Source: Curvibacter lanceolatus ATCC 14669
GTDB taxonomy: Bacteria; Pseudomonadota; Gammaproteobacteria; Burkholderiales; Burkholderiaceae_C
Length of the DNA stretch: 64,000 bases
Direction: 5' to 3'
NCBI RefSeq assembly: GCF_000381265.1
Contig: NZ_KB906270.1
Span: 1-64,000, forward strand
How positions within the stretch are numbered: the stretch's first letter is position 1; the number at the start of each line of letters is the position of its first letter. Shown here in pieces: positions 25,196 through 36,059 of this stretch. The notes under the pieces were generated by a model. The model ran no database searches and had not been told where the DNA came from. It saw only the letters and a list, made by a program, of their open reading frames with translations. Position numbers and translations under genes: made by a program.

Positions 25196-26392
25196 ATGAA
25201 CGTCATCCGATTTTCCGACCTGTGCGCCAGCGGCCAAGCCCGCGACAAGCGCGTCTTCATCCGAGCCGACCTGAACGTGCCCCAGGACGACGCCGGCCAC
25301 ATCACCGAAGACACCCGCATCCGCGCCAGCGTCCCCTGCATCCAGATGGCGCTGCAGGCTGGCGCCGCCGTGATGGTCACCTCGCACCTGGGCCGCCCGA
25401 CCGAGGGTGAGTTCAAGCCCGAAGACTCGCTGGCCCCCGTGGCCAAGCGCCTGGGCGAGTTGCTGGGCCGCGACGTGCCCCTGGTCTCCAACTGGGTGGA
25501 TGGCGTGACCATTGCCCCGGGCCAGGTGGTGTTGCTGGAAAACTGCCGCCTCAATGTGGGCGAGAAAAAGAACAAGGAAGAGCTGGCCCGCAAGCTGGCC
25601 GCCCTGTGCGACATTTTTGTGCACGATGCCTTTGGCACCGCGCACCGCGCTGAAGGCACCACCTACGGCATCGCCCAGTACGCCCCCGTGGCCTGTGCCG
25701 GCCCGCTGCTGGCCGCCGAGATCGATGCCATCACCCAGGCCCTGGCCAACCCCAAGCGCCCGCTGGCGGCCATCGTGGCGGGCAGCAAGGTCAGCACCAA
25801 GCTGACCATCCTGCAAAGCCTGGCCAAGAACGTCGACCAGCTGATCGTGGGCGGCGGCATCGCCAACACCTTCATGCTGGCCGCCGGCCTGAAGATCGGC
25901 AAGAGCCTGGCCGAACCCGATCTGCTGGGTGAGGCCACGGCCGTGATCGCGGCCATGAAGGCGCGTGGCGCCGAGGTGCCGATCCCTACCGATGTGGTGG
26001 TGGCCAAGACCTTTGCCATCGATGCCCCGGCCACGGTCAAGAAGGCCACCGAGGTGGACGATGACGACCTGATCCTGGACATCGGCCCCGAGACGGCTGC
26101 CCGCCTGGCCACCCAGCTCAAGGCCGCCGGCACCATCGTCTGGAACGGCCCGGTGGGCGTGTTCGAGTTCCCGGCCTTCGAGAACGGCACCAAGGTGATC
26201 GCCCAGGCCATCGCCGAATCGAGCGCTTTCAGCATCGCCGGCGGTGGCGACACCCTGGCCGCGATCGCCAAGTACGGCATCGAAAAGCAGGTGGGCTACA
26301 TCTCCACCGGCGGTGGCGCCTTCCTGGAAGTGCTGGAGGGCAAGACCCTGCCGGCCTTCGAGATCCTGGCTCGCCGCGCCAGCGAGCAGTGA
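25196..26392 (+). CDS. pgk: Phosphoglycerate kinase
   Basis: 398-residue glycolytic enzyme interconverting 1,3-bisphosphoglycerate and 3-phosphoglycerate with ATP. ATG at 25196 is chosen because [20 protein letters not shown] fits the family N-terminus; the upstream extension does not. Motifs include [12 protein letters not shown] (substrate Asp/Asn), [57 protein letters not shown] and [12 protein letters not shown] near the end. It is followed by a strong bidirectional terminator. pyk and fba lie within 5 kb, a partial glycolytic grouping. Confidence 0.97.
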   Translation: MNVIRFSDLCASGQARDKRVFIRADLNVPQDDAGHITEDTRIRASVPCIQMALQAGAAVMVTSHLGRPTEGEFKPEDSLAPVAKRLGELLGRDVPLVSNWVDGVTIAPGQVVLLENCRLNVGEKKNKEELARKLAALCDIFVHDAFGTAHRAEGTTYGIAQYAPVACAGPLLAAEIDAITQALANPKRPLAAIVAGSKVSTKLTILQSLAKNVDQLIVGGGIANTFMLAAGLKIGKSLAEPDLLGEATAVIAAMKARGAEVPIPTDVVVAKTFAIDAPATVKKATEVDDDDLILDIGPETAARLATQLKAAGTIVWNGPVGVFEFPAFENGTKVIAQAIAESSAFSIAGGGDTLAAIAKYGIEKQVGYISTGGGAFLEVLEGKTLPAFEILARRASEQ

Positions 26393-26437
26393 TTTCCCGG
26401 CCCGAACCTGAGCCCTTCCAGGGCCAGGGTCGGACAC

Positions 26438-26467
26438 AAAAAAGCCCCGTCATCGACGGGGCTTTTT
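26438..26467. terminator. Bidirectional terminator between pgk and the desaturase gene
   Basis: GCCCCGTC (26444-26451) and GACGGGGC (26455-26462) form a perfect eight-pair stem with an ATC loop, flanked by A5 on the left and T5 on the right that extend the pairing. It can end transcription from both converging genes. Confidence 0.9.
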
Positions 26468-26487
26468 GTTGGGCGGGCCGGAGGTGA

Positions 26488-27594
26488 TCAGGCCGGCATC
26501 GGTTGCGGCACGCTGGTGGCCTGGCCCTTGAAGTCGGTCCAGCAGCGGCGCGTGAAGTCGTACAGCTTGCAGGCGCGGGCGGTCTTGAAGTACCAGCTCC
26601 AGGAGAAGGGCTGGATGATGATGCGGCCCGGCAGCAGGTCTTCCAGCATCTTTTGCGCGTCTTTCAGGCGGTACAGCGGGATGCTCATGTCCACGTGGTG
26701 GGCGGTGTGCTCCATGATGTGGTGCAGCACGGCGCCGATCTGCAGCGGGAAGGTCAGGTGCACGGTGGTCGACACGAAAGGCTGGGCGCGGGTCCAGGCT
26801 GCCTTGTTGTCATGCCAGGACACCTTCACGTGGGTGTGGTGCACGTACACCACGAAACCGATCATGGCGAACCAGAACATCATCGGCACCACGAAACCCA
26901 GCAACAGCAAGGTGGTGATCGATTGGCCGGTGCTCAGGGCCGAGGCCACCAGGGCGCCGATCCAGGCCACGCCGTAGGCCGACACGCCCACGCAATCCCA
27001 GAAGAACAGCGGGCGGCGCGTGCCCATGCTCGACTTGGATGGGAAGAACATCTTCTTCCACCAAATTTCGATCATGTAGTACAGGCCGGGCGCCCAGCCA
27101 CTGCGGTACAGGCGCTCCATGAAGCGACGACCCGGGGTCATGGCTTCAAACTCGGCCTGGGTCTTGGGTTCCCAGACGAAGTCCACACCCTTGAGATTGG
27201 TGAAGCCGTGGTGCACCACGTTGTGGCCCACGTCCCACAGGCTGTAGGGGGTGATCGAGGGCAGGAAGGCAATGCGGCCCAGCCATTTGTTCAGGCGGCG
27301 GTGCGGTGTGAGGCTCTGGTGGCAGGCATCATGGCCGATGATGAAGAGGCGGCCCAGCATGAAGCCGGCGGCCAGGCCGCACAGCAGCTTGAGCCAGACC
27401 GAGCCCAGCAGCACCACGCCGCTGAGGAAGGCGCCCAACACGGCGTAATCGAAAGCCAGCAGCACAAAGGCCCACAGTGTGGTGCGCTCGGACAGGGGGA
27501 TCAGCCACGAGCGGATGATCTTGCGATGCGGCAGGGGGACGTCCGGAGCCAGCGGCGCGGGCAGCGGTTGAGGGGAGTTCTGAGTGACGTTCAT
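26488..27594 (-). CDS. Membrane fatty acid desaturase
   Basis: 368-residue di-iron membrane desaturase. The three histidine boxes are complete: HDACH (residues 88-92), HNVVHH (124-129) and HHIMEHTAHH (near 285-294), the last matching the omega-6/delta-12 type. Hydrophobic helices occur at about 42-65, 70-88 and 200-250. It probably introduces a double bond into membrane acyl chains to tune fluidity; regiospecificity is inferred. The gene converges with pgk across the shared terminator. Confidence 0.93.
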   Translation of the reverse strand: MNVTQNSPQPLPAPLAPDVPLPHRKIIRSWLIPLSERTTLWAFVLLAFDYAVLGAFLSGVVLLGSVWLKLLCGLAAGFMLGRLFIIGHDACHQSLTPHRRLNKWLGRIAFLPSITPYSLWDVGHNVVHHGFTNLKGVDFVWEPKTQAEFEAMTPGRRFMERLYRSGWAPGLYYMIEIWWKKMFFPSKSSMGTRRPLFFWDCVGVSAYGVAWIGALVASALSTGQSITTLLLLGFVVPMMFWFAMIGFVVYVHHTHVKVSWHDNKAAWTRAQPFVSTTVHLTFPLQIGAVLHHIMEHTAHHVDMSIPLYRLKDAQKMLEDLLPGRIIIQPFSWSWYFKTARACKLYDFTRRCWTDFKGQATSVPQPMPA

Positions 27595-27993
27595 GGTCGC
27601 CTAAAGGATTCTGCGAATTTAGCGGCAGGTGCGGATGGTAGGGCTTTGTCAAGACAGGCCGTTGACGCGCCTCAAAGCCGGTGCATTTGTCCTGTGGCAA
27701 AGCCCCCAGGAACGACTGGGGATTGCCGAGGGGGGCCGGGCTTCGAAACCGGAATTTTGAACCATCCGCTCCGGCCGCTGAGCCGTTGATCGAGACCGAT
27801 GGGTTGTCCCGCCCAGCCGAGGCCCGGGCGCCCCGCGGCCCGCCAGTGTTCTGCCGCCCGGCCTGTCCGGGCCCGCGCACAATGCAGGCCGGATCGAATG
27901 TCCCGGCCCGCGAGGCGGGCATTGCGGGCGGCATGTTCCGCGTTGGTAACTCGATCCGTGTGAAAATAGAAACTAAGTTACAGGAGACACTGC
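27595..27993. other. Gene-free gap between desaturase and pyk
   Basis: About 400 bases between divergent genes. It should hold both promoters, but no convincing hexamer pair could be fixed. A weak candidate for pyk is TTGGTA at 27943-27948 with AATAGA at 27965-27970. AGGAGA before the pyk ATG is a clear ribosome-binding site. No small gene or RNA was seen. Confidence 0.4.
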
Positions 27994-29430
<1,437 letters not shown>

Positions 29431-29608
29431 CGCGCGGCTTGTCAGGCACCGGCGCCCTTGAGGGCGCCAGCTTGCCGCCCTGGGAGCCCGTCTGGGCATG
29501 GCGTGGCGTGGCGACATCCGGCTAAAATCGCCGCAGTTACAGCGGGGTTACCAAGCCGGGGCTTGCCCGCGTTCACCGATTCATCATTACCTCCCAGGGA
29601 TCTACACC

Positions 29609-30673
29609 ATGTCTCTCGTTTCCATGCGCGAACTGTTGGACCACGCCGCGGCCAACGGCTATGGCATTCCAGCCTTCAACGTCAACAACCTGGAGCAGGT
29701 TCAGGCTGTGATGGCTGCGGCCGACGAAGTGGGCGCCCCGGTCATCCTGCAGGCCAGCGCCGGTGCCCGCAAGTACGCCGGTGAGTCTTTCATCAAGCAC
29801 CTGATCCAGGCCGCCACCGAAGCCTACCCCCACATCCCGCTGGTGATGCACCAGGACCACGGCACCAGCCCCAAGATCTGCGCCGGCGCCATCGACCTGG
29901 GCTTTGGCTCGGTGATGATGGATGGCTCGCTGCGTGAAGACGGCAAGACCCCGGCCGATTTCGCCTACAACGTCGAGGTGACCCGTCAGGTCGTGGCCCT
30001 GGCCCACAAGGTGGGTGTCACCGTTGAAGGCGAGCTGGGCTGTCTGGGTTCGCTCGAAACCGGCGAAGCCGGCGAAGAAGACGGCATCGGTGCCGTCGGC
30101 AAGCTCGACCACAGCCAGATGCTGACCGACCCGGAAGAGGCGGCCCGCTTCGTGCAAGAAACCCAGCTCGACGCGCTGGCCATCGCCATCGGCACCAGCC
30201 ACGGCGCCTACAAGTTCAGCCGCCCGCCCACCGGCGACGTGCTGGCCATCAGCCGTGTCAAGGAAATCCACGCCCGCATCCCCAACACCCACCTGGTGAT
30301 GCACGGCTCGTCGTCGGTGCCGCAGGAACTGCTGGCGCTCATCAACCAGTACGGCGGCAAGATGAAGGAAACCTACGGCGTGCCCGTCAGTGAAATCCAG
30401 GAAGCCATCAAGCACGGCGTGCGCAAGATCAACATCGACACCGACATCCGCTTGGCCATGACCGGCGCGGTGCGCAAGTTCCTGGCCGAGAACCCCGACA
30501 AGTTCGACGCCCGCGAATGGCTCAAGCCCGCCCGCGAAGCCGCCAAGGCCGTGTGCAAGCAGCGTTACCTCGAGTTCGGTTGCGAAGGCCAGGGCGCCAA
30601 GATCAAGGGCAGCAGCCTGCAGATCCTGGCTGCGCGCTACGCGGCCGGCGAACTCGCTCAAGTCGTGAATTGA
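29609..30673 (+). CDS. fba: Class II fructose-bisphosphate aldolase
   Basis: 354-residue zinc-dependent aldolase cleaving fructose 1,6-bisphosphate to the two triose phosphates. ATG at 29609 is chosen: [20 protein letters not shown] is the family start and CAGGGA lies upstream. Motifs: [12 protein letters not shown] (zinc His and catalytic Asp), [38 protein letters not shown] (zinc His), [10 protein letters not shown] (zinc His) and [19 protein letters not shown]. Belongs to the Calvin-cycle/CbbA-like subtype by length, which is inference. It ends at a strong terminator region. Confidence 0.96.
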   Translation: MSLVSMRELLDHAAANGYGIPAFNVNNLEQVQAVMAAADEVGAPVILQASAGARKYAGESFIKHLIQAATEAYPHIPLVMHQDHGTSPKICAGAIDLGFGSVMMDGSLREDGKTPADFAYNVEVTRQVVALAHKVGVTVEGELGCLGSLETGEAGEEDGIGAVGKLDHSQMLTDPEEAARFVQETQLDALAIAIGTSHGAYKFSRPPTGDVLAISRVKEIHARIPNTHLVMHGSSSVPQELLALINQYGGKMKETYGVPVSEIQEAIKHGVRKINIDTDIRLAMTGAVRKFLAENPDKFDAREWLKPAREAAKAVCKQRYLEFGCEGQGAKIKGSSLQILAARYAAGELAQVVN

Positions 30674-30677
30674 GGCT

Positions 30678-30729
30678 GTGTGGCCCCTTGGGGGCCACAC
30701 CCATCAAGGGGCCCTGCGGGGCCTTTTTT
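30678..30729 (+). terminator. Double hairpin terminator after fba
   Basis: A perfect ten-pair stem at 30678-30687/30691-30700 with a three-base loop is followed by a second hairpin, GGCCC (30709-30713) with GGGCC (30718-30722) and a TGCG loop. That hairpin runs directly into T6 and is extended by G-U and A-T pairs. The second element is the classical intrinsic terminator. Confidence 0.85.
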
Positions 30730-30792
30730 CATGCCCGGCCCCGGGCTTGAGGCCGCCTGCCGGGCCGCTTCGTGGCGTGGCCGGCCGACTCT

Positions 30793-30845
30793 TGCGATAA
30801 TCGGGCCGAATAGCGCGGGCCCGTTGACTGTTCAGCGGGCTTTTT
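30793..30845 (+). promoter_or_regulatory. Extended -10 promoter and terminator-like hairpin in the purC leader
   Basis: TGC-GATAAT at 30793-30801 resembles an extended -10 element without a good -35. Downstream, 30819-30840 forms a hairpin (GCCCG/CGGGC, a G-T pair, then TGA/TCA with a CTGT loop) followed by T5 at 30841-30845. It lies 40 bases before the purC ATG and has the form of an intrinsic terminator inside the leader. It could be an attenuator, or end read-through from fba. Confidence 0.5.
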
Positions 30846-30884
30846 CATTTCCGGGTTTCCGCCGTTTTCTCTGAAGTCAAAACC

Positions 30885-31793
30885 ATGTCCACCGCCTTGC
30901 ACACCTCTGCCCTCCATTCCCTCTCCCTGCTGGCCCGTGGCAAGGTGCGCGACAACTATGCCGTGGGCACCGACCGCATCCTGATGGTGGCCAGCGACCG
31001 CCTTTCTGCCTTCGACGTCATCATGGGCGAGCCGATTCCGGGCAAGGGCGAGCTGCTGACCCAGATGGCGCTGTTCTGGTTCGACAAGCTGGGCCACCTG
31101 TGCCCCAACCACCTGACCGGCGACGCCCCCGAGAGCGTGGTGGCCGCCGACGAAGTGGCCCAGGTCACGGGCCGTTCGATGCTGGTCAAGCGCCTCAAGC
31201 CCATTCCGGTCGAGGCCGTGGTGCGCGGCTACCTGGCCGGCAGCGGCTGGAAGGAATACCAGGAAAGTCGCTCGGTCTGCGGCGTGCCCCTGCCCGAAGG
31301 CCTGAAGAACGCCTCGCGCCTGCCCGAGCCCATCTACACCCCCGCCGCCAAGGCCGAGATGGGCGAACACGACGAGAACATCACCTTCGAGCGCACGGTC
31401 GAGATGATCGGCCTGGACCTGGCCACCCGCATCCGCGACATCAGCATCGCCATCTACAAGGCCGCGGCCGAGATCGCGCTGACCAAGGGCATGATCATTG
31501 CCGACACCAAGTTTGAATTCGGCCTGGACACCGATGGCACCCTGGTGCTGATGGACGAGGTGCTGACCCCCGACAGCTCGCGCTACTGGCCCGTCGAAGG
31601 CTACGACGCCGCCTTTGCCGCCGGCGAAAACCCGCCCAGCTACGACAAGCAATTCGTGCGCGACTGGCTCGAAGCCGTGCGCGTCAACGGCGCGCCCTGG
31701 AACAAGACCGCCCCCGCACCACGCCTGCCGCGTGAGGTGATCGAGAACACGGCGGCCAAGTACCGCGAAGCCCTGCAACGCCTCACGGCCTGA
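30885..31793 (+). CDS. purC: SAICAR synthase (phosphoribosylaminoimidazole-succinocarboxamide synthase)
   Basis: 302-residue purine-pathway enzyme joining CAIR and aspartate with ATP. It shows [13 protein letters not shown] near the N-terminus, [55 protein letters not shown] and [10 protein letters not shown], the standard signatures of the longer yeast-type PurC found in beta-proteobacteria. The leader carries a terminator-like hairpin described separately. purE and purK lie 2.5 kb downstream, separated by unrelated genes. Confidence 0.97.
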   Translation: MSTALHTSALHSLSLLARGKVRDNYAVGTDRILMVASDRLSAFDVIMGEPIPGKGELLTQMALFWFDKLGHLCPNHLTGDAPESVVAADEVAQVTGRSMLVKRLKPIPVEAVVRGYLAGSGWKEYQESRSVCGVPLPEGLKNASRLPEPIYTPAAKAEMGEHDENITFERTVEMIGLDLATRIRDISIAIYKAAAEIALTKGMIIADTKFEFGLDTDGTLVLMDEVLTPDSSRYWPVEGYDAAFAAGENPPSYDKQFVRDWLEAVRVNGAPWNKTAPAPRLPREVIENTAAKYREALQRLTA

Positions 31794-31919
31794 TCCCGGG
31801 CCTCGTGCGAGCGGGGCGCGCAACCGCCCCCTCGCTTGGCCTTGTAGTAACCCGATAACACCCGCCCATCGCGGGTAGCCCGAACAATCAGGTCGCCTCA
31901 ATCAACACAGGAGACCGAC

Positions 31920-32501
31920 ATGGCGGGCAAGAAGATTCTCATGATCTGCGGGGATTACTGCGAAGACTACGAAGTGATGGTGCCTTTCCAGGCGCTGCTG
32001 GCGGTGGGCCACACCGTGCATGCGGTGTGCCCTGACAAGAAGGCGGGCGACGCCATCAAGACGGCCATCCATGACTTCGAGGGCGCCCAGACCTACAGCG
32101 AAAAGCCCGGGCACAACTTTGTGCTCAACGCCAGCTTTGCCGAGGTGAGCCCCGAGCAGTACGACGCCCTGGTCGTGCCCGGCGGCCGCGGCCCCGAGTA
32201 CCTGCGCACCTACCCCGCCGTGGTGGCCGCCGTGCGCCATTTCTTCGACACCGACAAGCCCGTGGCCGCCATCTGCCATGGCGCCCAGCTGCTGGCTGGC
32301 GCCGGCGTTCTGAAAGACCGCACCTGCTCTGCCTACCCGGCCTGCCGCGCCGAGGTCGAACTGGCCGGTGGCCATTACGCCGACATCGCCGTCGACAAGG
32401 CCCACACCGACGGCAAGCTGGTTTCCGCCCCCGCCTGGCCGGCCCACCCCGACTGGATCGCGCAGTTCCTGCACGTGCTGGGCACCCGCATCACTCACTG
32501 A
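31920..32501 (+). CDS. DJ-1/PfpI family protein
   Basis: 193-residue protein of the DJ-1/PfpI superfamily, which includes chaperones, glyoxalases and proteases. It begins [20 protein letters not shown], the family strand-turn with the conserved Glu/Asp. The nucleophile elbow is [14 protein letters not shown] with the reactive Cys and adjacent His; [10 protein letters not shown] precedes it. AGGAGA lies just before the ATG. The activity is uncertain; glyoxalase III-like or stress-protein roles are both possible. Confidence 0.9.
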   Translation: MAGKKILMICGDYCEDYEVMVPFQALLAVGHTVHAVCPDKKAGDAIKTAIHDFEGAQTYSEKPGHNFVLNASFAEVSPEQYDALVVPGGRGPEYLRTYPAVVAAVRHFFDTDKPVAAICHGAQLLAGAGVLKDRTCSAYPACRAEVELAGGHYADIAVDKAHTDGKLVSAPAWPAHPDWIAQFLHVLGTRITH

Positions 32502-32599
32502 GACCACACACTGAGGTCGCCCACTCTGCAGCAAGGGCCGTCTCTTGACGGCCCCGCCGGCCCGCCGCCAAGATGCAGGCCTGCCCAGGAGACAACAAC

Positions 32600-32974
32600 A
32601 TGTGCCAGGTGTTCATCAGCGCCGACCCGCGCCTGTACGACAACCGTGCCCGATCCGTGCGCCTGCACGGCGTGGCCACCAGCATCCGGCTGGAAAACCT
32701 GTTCTGGCAGGTGCTCGAAGAAATCGCCGCCCGCGACGGCATGAGCGTGCCCCAGCTCTGCGCCCGCCTGCACGACGAGCTGCAGGCCGAACGCGGCAGC
32801 GTGGAGAACTTTGCGTCCTTCCTGCGCGTGTGCTGCGGCCGCTACATGGCCCTGCAACTCAGCGGCGGCATCCCCCAGGACACCAGCATCCCCATCCGCA
32901 GCCTCAACCCAGAGCGCGTGCTGGCGACAGAGCACCTCCGTCCCACTCTACCTGCCGCCCGCCACGCTGCCTGA
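32600..32974 (+). CDS. Ribbon-helix-helix domain protein
   Basis: 124-residue protein with a ribbon-helix-helix DNA-binding-like fold of the RHH_4 type: RSVRLHGVATSIRLENLFWQ then VLEEIAARDGMSVPQLCARL. ATG at 32600 is chosen because AGGAGA stands nine bases before it; the upstream in-frame extension is not supported. Family members are found with DNA-binding or small regulatory functions, but the target is unknown. The C-terminus runs up to the start of a repeat region. Confidence 0.75.
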   Translation: MCQVFISADPRLYDNRARSVRLHGVATSIRLENLFWQVLEEIAARDGMSVPQLCARLHDELQAERGSVENFASFLRVCCGRYMALQLSGGIPQDTSIPIRSLNPERVLATEHLRPTLPAARHAA

Positions 32975-32994
32975 CCGCCCCTGGGCCCAAGGGC

Positions 32995-33280
32995 GCGACA
33001 CGCAGTAAGCGAACGTGGGGCCGTCAGGCCCCGGTCTTCCTTCAGCAGGCCAGCAACGAAGTGAACAGGCCGGCACCGGGCCGCCCCAAGGCGGCCTGCG
33101 GCCCCCCGGGATCAACGGAGCGACACGCAGTGAGCGAGCGTTGGGGGCCGCCAGGCCCCGGTCTTCCTACAGCAGGCCTGCAACGAAGTGATCAGCCCGC
33201 CGCCGGGCCGCCCCAAGGCGGGCTGGGCCCCCTCGGGGGGCAGGGAGTGACACGAAGTGCATGACCGTGGGGGCCGTCAG
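32995..33280. repeat. Tandem repeat of about 125 bases, 2.3 copies
   Basis: Two imperfect copies start at 32995 and 33120 with GCGACACGCAGT(G/A)AGCGA and a third partial copy starts near 33246 (GTGACACGAAGTG). Each copy carries GGGGCCGTCAGGCCCCGGTCTTCC-like and GGGCCGCCCCAAGGCGG-like blocks. These blocks resemble the abundant intergenic repeats of Comamonadaceae (GGGCC-rich, CGAAGTGA). The right end touches the stop of the ybbN-like gene, so it may form multiple hairpins there. Confidence 0.75.
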
Positions 33281-34236
33281 TTCAAGGACATGCTCAGCTT
33301 GCGCCGGTATTTCGACACCAGCTCGGCCTGCGGGTCCAGCTCGGCCACCGATTTGCCGGCCAGTTCGATGCCGCCCGCGCTCTTGCCACTGCCATCGGCC
33401 GCGCTGGCCTTGGGCTTGGGCGGGGTCAGCAACTCCAGGATGGCCACAAAGGTCTTGCGCGCCGCTTCCTGGTTCCAGGTTTTGTCGCGCATGATGATCT
33501 CCAGCAGCTCGTCCATGGCGCCGGTCCAGTCGCCCAGCGCGATCAGCATGCGGCTCTTGGCAAAGCGGGTGTCGAAGTCGCGCTTGTTCTCGGCGATGCG
33601 GGCGTCGAAATCGGCCAGTGCCCATTGGCCACGCTCATCCGTGCCCACGAACTCCAGGGCTTCCATCCAGTGCAGCAGGGCCTCAAAGCGCAGCGGCTTG
33701 GGGATGCGGGTCAGCGGCTCGGCCAGCAGGGCTCGGGCTTCCTCAAAGCCGCCCTCGGCGATCAGCAGGCGGGCGTAGTCGAAGCGCGCCTCGTCATTGC
33801 CCGGGTCGGCGGCCACCGCGTCGGCCAGCTTGGCCATGGCGGCTTCGGTGTCGCCCGATTCGAGCAGGGCCTCGGCCTCTTCGGTTTCGCTTTCGGCCAG
33901 CAAAGCCTCTTCAGAGGGGATGTGCTTGTCCAGAAAGGCCCGCAGTTCTGCAGGGGGAATCGCGCCCATGAAGCCATCCACCGGCTTGCCGCCCATCAGC
34001 AAAATGCAGGTGGGCAGGCTGCGGATGCCGAAAGCCCCCGCCAGCTGCTGTTCCTCATCGGCGTTGATCTTCACCAGTTTGAAGCGGCCCGCGTAGTCTT
34101 CTTCGAGCTTTTCGAGCAGCGGGCCCAGCTGTTTGCAAGGCCCGCACCAGTCGGCCCAGAAGTCCACCAGCACGGGCGTGCTCATCGAAGCGGCAATGAC
34201 TTCGGTTTCAAAGTTTTGGATCGTGACGTCAATCAT
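33277..34236 (-). CDS. ybbN: Thioredoxin-domain co-chaperone, YbbN/CnoX type
   Basis: 319-residue protein with an N-terminal thioredoxin domain (about 1-110) and C-terminal tetratricopeptide-like helices (about 115-270). The active site is WCGPC (30-34), a full redox pair, unlike E. coli CnoX which lacks it. Helical repeats include EAEALLESGDTEAAMAKLAD and ARFDYARLLIAEGGFEEARA. The family transfers oxidatively damaged proteins to GroEL/DnaK and can act on disulfides. It diverges from purE; the 3' end lies in the tandem repeat. Confidence 0.93.
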   Translation of the reverse strand: MIDVTIQNFETEVIAASMSTPVLVDFWADWCGPCKQLGPLLEKLEEDYAGRFKLVKINADEEQQLAGAFGIRSLPTCILLMGGKPVDGFMGAIPPAELRAFLDKHIPSEEALLAESETEEAEALLESGDTEAAMAKLADAVAADPGNDEARFDYARLLIAEGGFEEARALLAEPLTRIPKPLRFEALLHWMEALEFVGTDERGQWALADFDARIAENKRDFDTRFAKSRMLIALGDWTGAMDELLEIIMRDKTWNQEAARKTFVAILELLTPPKPKASAADGSGKSAGGIELAGKSVAELDPQAELVSKYRRKLSMSLN

Positions 34237-34342
34237 TTCGTAGCCTTCTGGGCCTAAAAGTAAAATTCAGGGTTGCAACCCGGTGTCCCCGGCTGTGGCG
34301 GGCCCAAACGGACCCGCTGGCCCGCACCGAACCTTACAGCCT

Positions 34343-34846
34343 ATGACAAGCAGCAGCATTCAAATCGGCGTGGTCATGGGTTCCAGCAGTGACTGGGACA
34401 CCATGCAGCATGCAGTCCAGATTCTCCAGCAATTCGGCATCGCCCACGAAGCCCGGGTGGTTTCGGCGCACCGGATGCCGGACGACATGTTCGCCTACGC
34501 CGAAGCCGCCGTCGGCCGCGGTCTCAAAGCCATCATTGCCGGGGCCGGGGGCGCTGCCCACCTGCCCGGCATGATCGCCGCCAAGACCACCGTGCCCGTG
34601 CTGGGCGTGCCGGTGGCCAGCCGCCACCTGCAAGGCGTGGATTCGCTGCACAGCATCGTGCAGATGCCCAAGGGCATCCCGGTGGCCACCTTTGCCATCG
34701 GCACGGCGGGTGCCGCCAATGCGGCCCTGTTCGCGGTGGCCCTGCTGGCCAATGAAGACCCGGCGCTGCGCCAGCGCCTGGAGGCCTTCCGCGCCGAACA
34801 AACCGAAGTGGCCCGCGCCATGACGCTGCCGCCTGTCGCAGGATGA
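34343..34846 (+). CDS. purE: N5-carboxyaminoimidazole ribonucleotide mutase
   Basis: 167-residue class I PurE that moves the carboxyl group of N5-CAIR to give CAIR for PurC. Signatures: [27 protein letters not shown] (catalytic His), [34 protein letters not shown] and [23 protein letters not shown] at 34343 is preferred over an upstream GTG. Its stop overlaps the purK start, so the pair is translationally coupled. Confidence 0.96.
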   Translation: MTSSSIQIGVVMGSSSDWDTMQHAVQILQQFGIAHEARVVSAHRMPDDMFAYAEAAVGRGLKAIIAGAGGAAHLPGMIAAKTTVPVLGVPVASRHLQGVDSLHSIVQMPKGIPVATFAIGTAGAANAALFAVALLANEDPALRQRLEAFRAEQTEVARAMTLPPVAG

Positions 34847-36039
34847 TGATGACGAACACACCACGCCAGCCCCTTCTGCCTGCCTCCCAGGGCGAAACCA
34901 CCCTGGGCGTGCTCGGCGGCGGCCAACTGGGCCGCATGTTCGTGCACGCCGCTCAGCAAATGGGGTATTTCACCGCGGTGCTGGACCCGGACCCGACCAG
35001 CCCGGCCGGCCGCGTCAGCCACCACCACATCCAGACCGATTACCTGGACCCGCAGGGCCTGGCCGAGTTGAGCCGCCTGTGCAGCGCGGTGACCACCGAG
35101 TTCGAGAACGTGCCGGCGCAGGCGCTGGCCACCCTGGCCGAGCAGCTGCCGGTGGCGCCGGCCGCCTCGGCCGTCTCCATCGCCCAGGACCGGGCCCGCG
35201 AGAAGGCGCACTTCGTGCGCTGCGGCGTGCCCTGTGCCCCGTATGCCGTGATCGAGACCGAAGCCCAACTGGCGGCGCTGGATGACGCGGCGCTGCTGCC
35301 CGGCATCCTCAAGACCGCCCGCATGGGTTATGACGGCAAGGGCCAGGTGCGCGTCAAGACCCGCGCCGAGCTGGCCGCCGCCTGGCAGGGCCTGAAGCAG
35401 GTGCCCTGCGTGCTCGAAAGGATGCTGCCCCTGGCGGCCGAATGTTCGGTCATCGTGGCGCGTGATGCAGCCGGTCAGCAGGTCAACTTCCCGGTGCAGC
35501 GCAACCTGCACCGCGACGGCATCCTGGCCGTCACCGAGGTGTTCGAGGGCAATGTGAGCGCCGCGGTGGCCGCACAGGCCGTGGCGGCCGCCCGTTCGGT
35601 GGCGCAGGGCCTGGACTACGTGGGCGTGCTGTGTGTCGAGTTCTTCGTGCTGCAGGACGGCTCGCTGGTGGTCAACGAGATCGCCCCCCGCCCGCACAAC
35701 AGCGGTCACTACACGATCGACGCCTGCGACCTGTCGCAGTTCGACCTGCAGGTGCGGGCCATGGTCGGCCTGCCCCTGGTGCAGCCGCGCCTGCACAGCC
35801 CCACCATCATGCTCAACCTGCTGGGCGATCTGTGGTTCGAGCCCGGCGGCGACCAGCAACGCACCCCGGCCTGGGACCGCATCCTGGCCTTGCCCGGCGC
35901 GCACCTGCACCTGTACGGCAAGCTTGATGCCAAGCGGGGCCGCAAGATGGGGCACCTGAACTTCACCGGCCCCAGCCCCGAGGCGGTGCGCGAGCAGGCC
36001 TTGCAGGCCGCCGCCATCCTGGGCATTGCGCCTTTCTGA
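34843..36039 (+). CDS. purK: N5-carboxyaminoimidazole ribonucleotide synthase
   Basis: 398-residue ATP-grasp enzyme forming N5-CAIR from AIR, bicarbonate and ATP, the substrate of PurE. It begins with a Met-rich stretch (three alternative ATGs at 34843, 34846, 34849) then [22 protein letters not shown]-grasp features include [55 protein letters not shown] and [13 protein letters not shown]. It overlaps purE by four bases. Confidence 0.96.
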   Translation: MMMTNTPRQPLLPASQGETTLGVLGGGQLGRMFVHAAQQMGYFTAVLDPDPTSPAGRVSHHHIQTDYLDPQGLAELSRLCSAVTTEFENVPAQALATLAEQLPVAPAASAVSIAQDRAREKAHFVRCGVPCAPYAVIETEAQLAALDDAALLPGILKTARMGYDGKGQVRVKTRAELAAAWQGLKQVPCVLERMLPLAAECSVIVARDAAGQQVNFPVQRNLHRDGILAVTEVFEGNVSAAVAAQAVAAARSVAQGLDYVGVLCVEFFVLQDGSLVVNEIAPRPHNSGHYTIDACDLSQFDLQVRAMVGLPLVQPRLHSPTIMLNLLGDLWFEPGGDQQRTPAWDRILALPGAHLHLYGKLDAKRGRKMGHLNFTGPSPEAVREQALQAAAILGIAPF

Positions 36040-36059
36040 GCCGGCCGGAGTGCGACACC

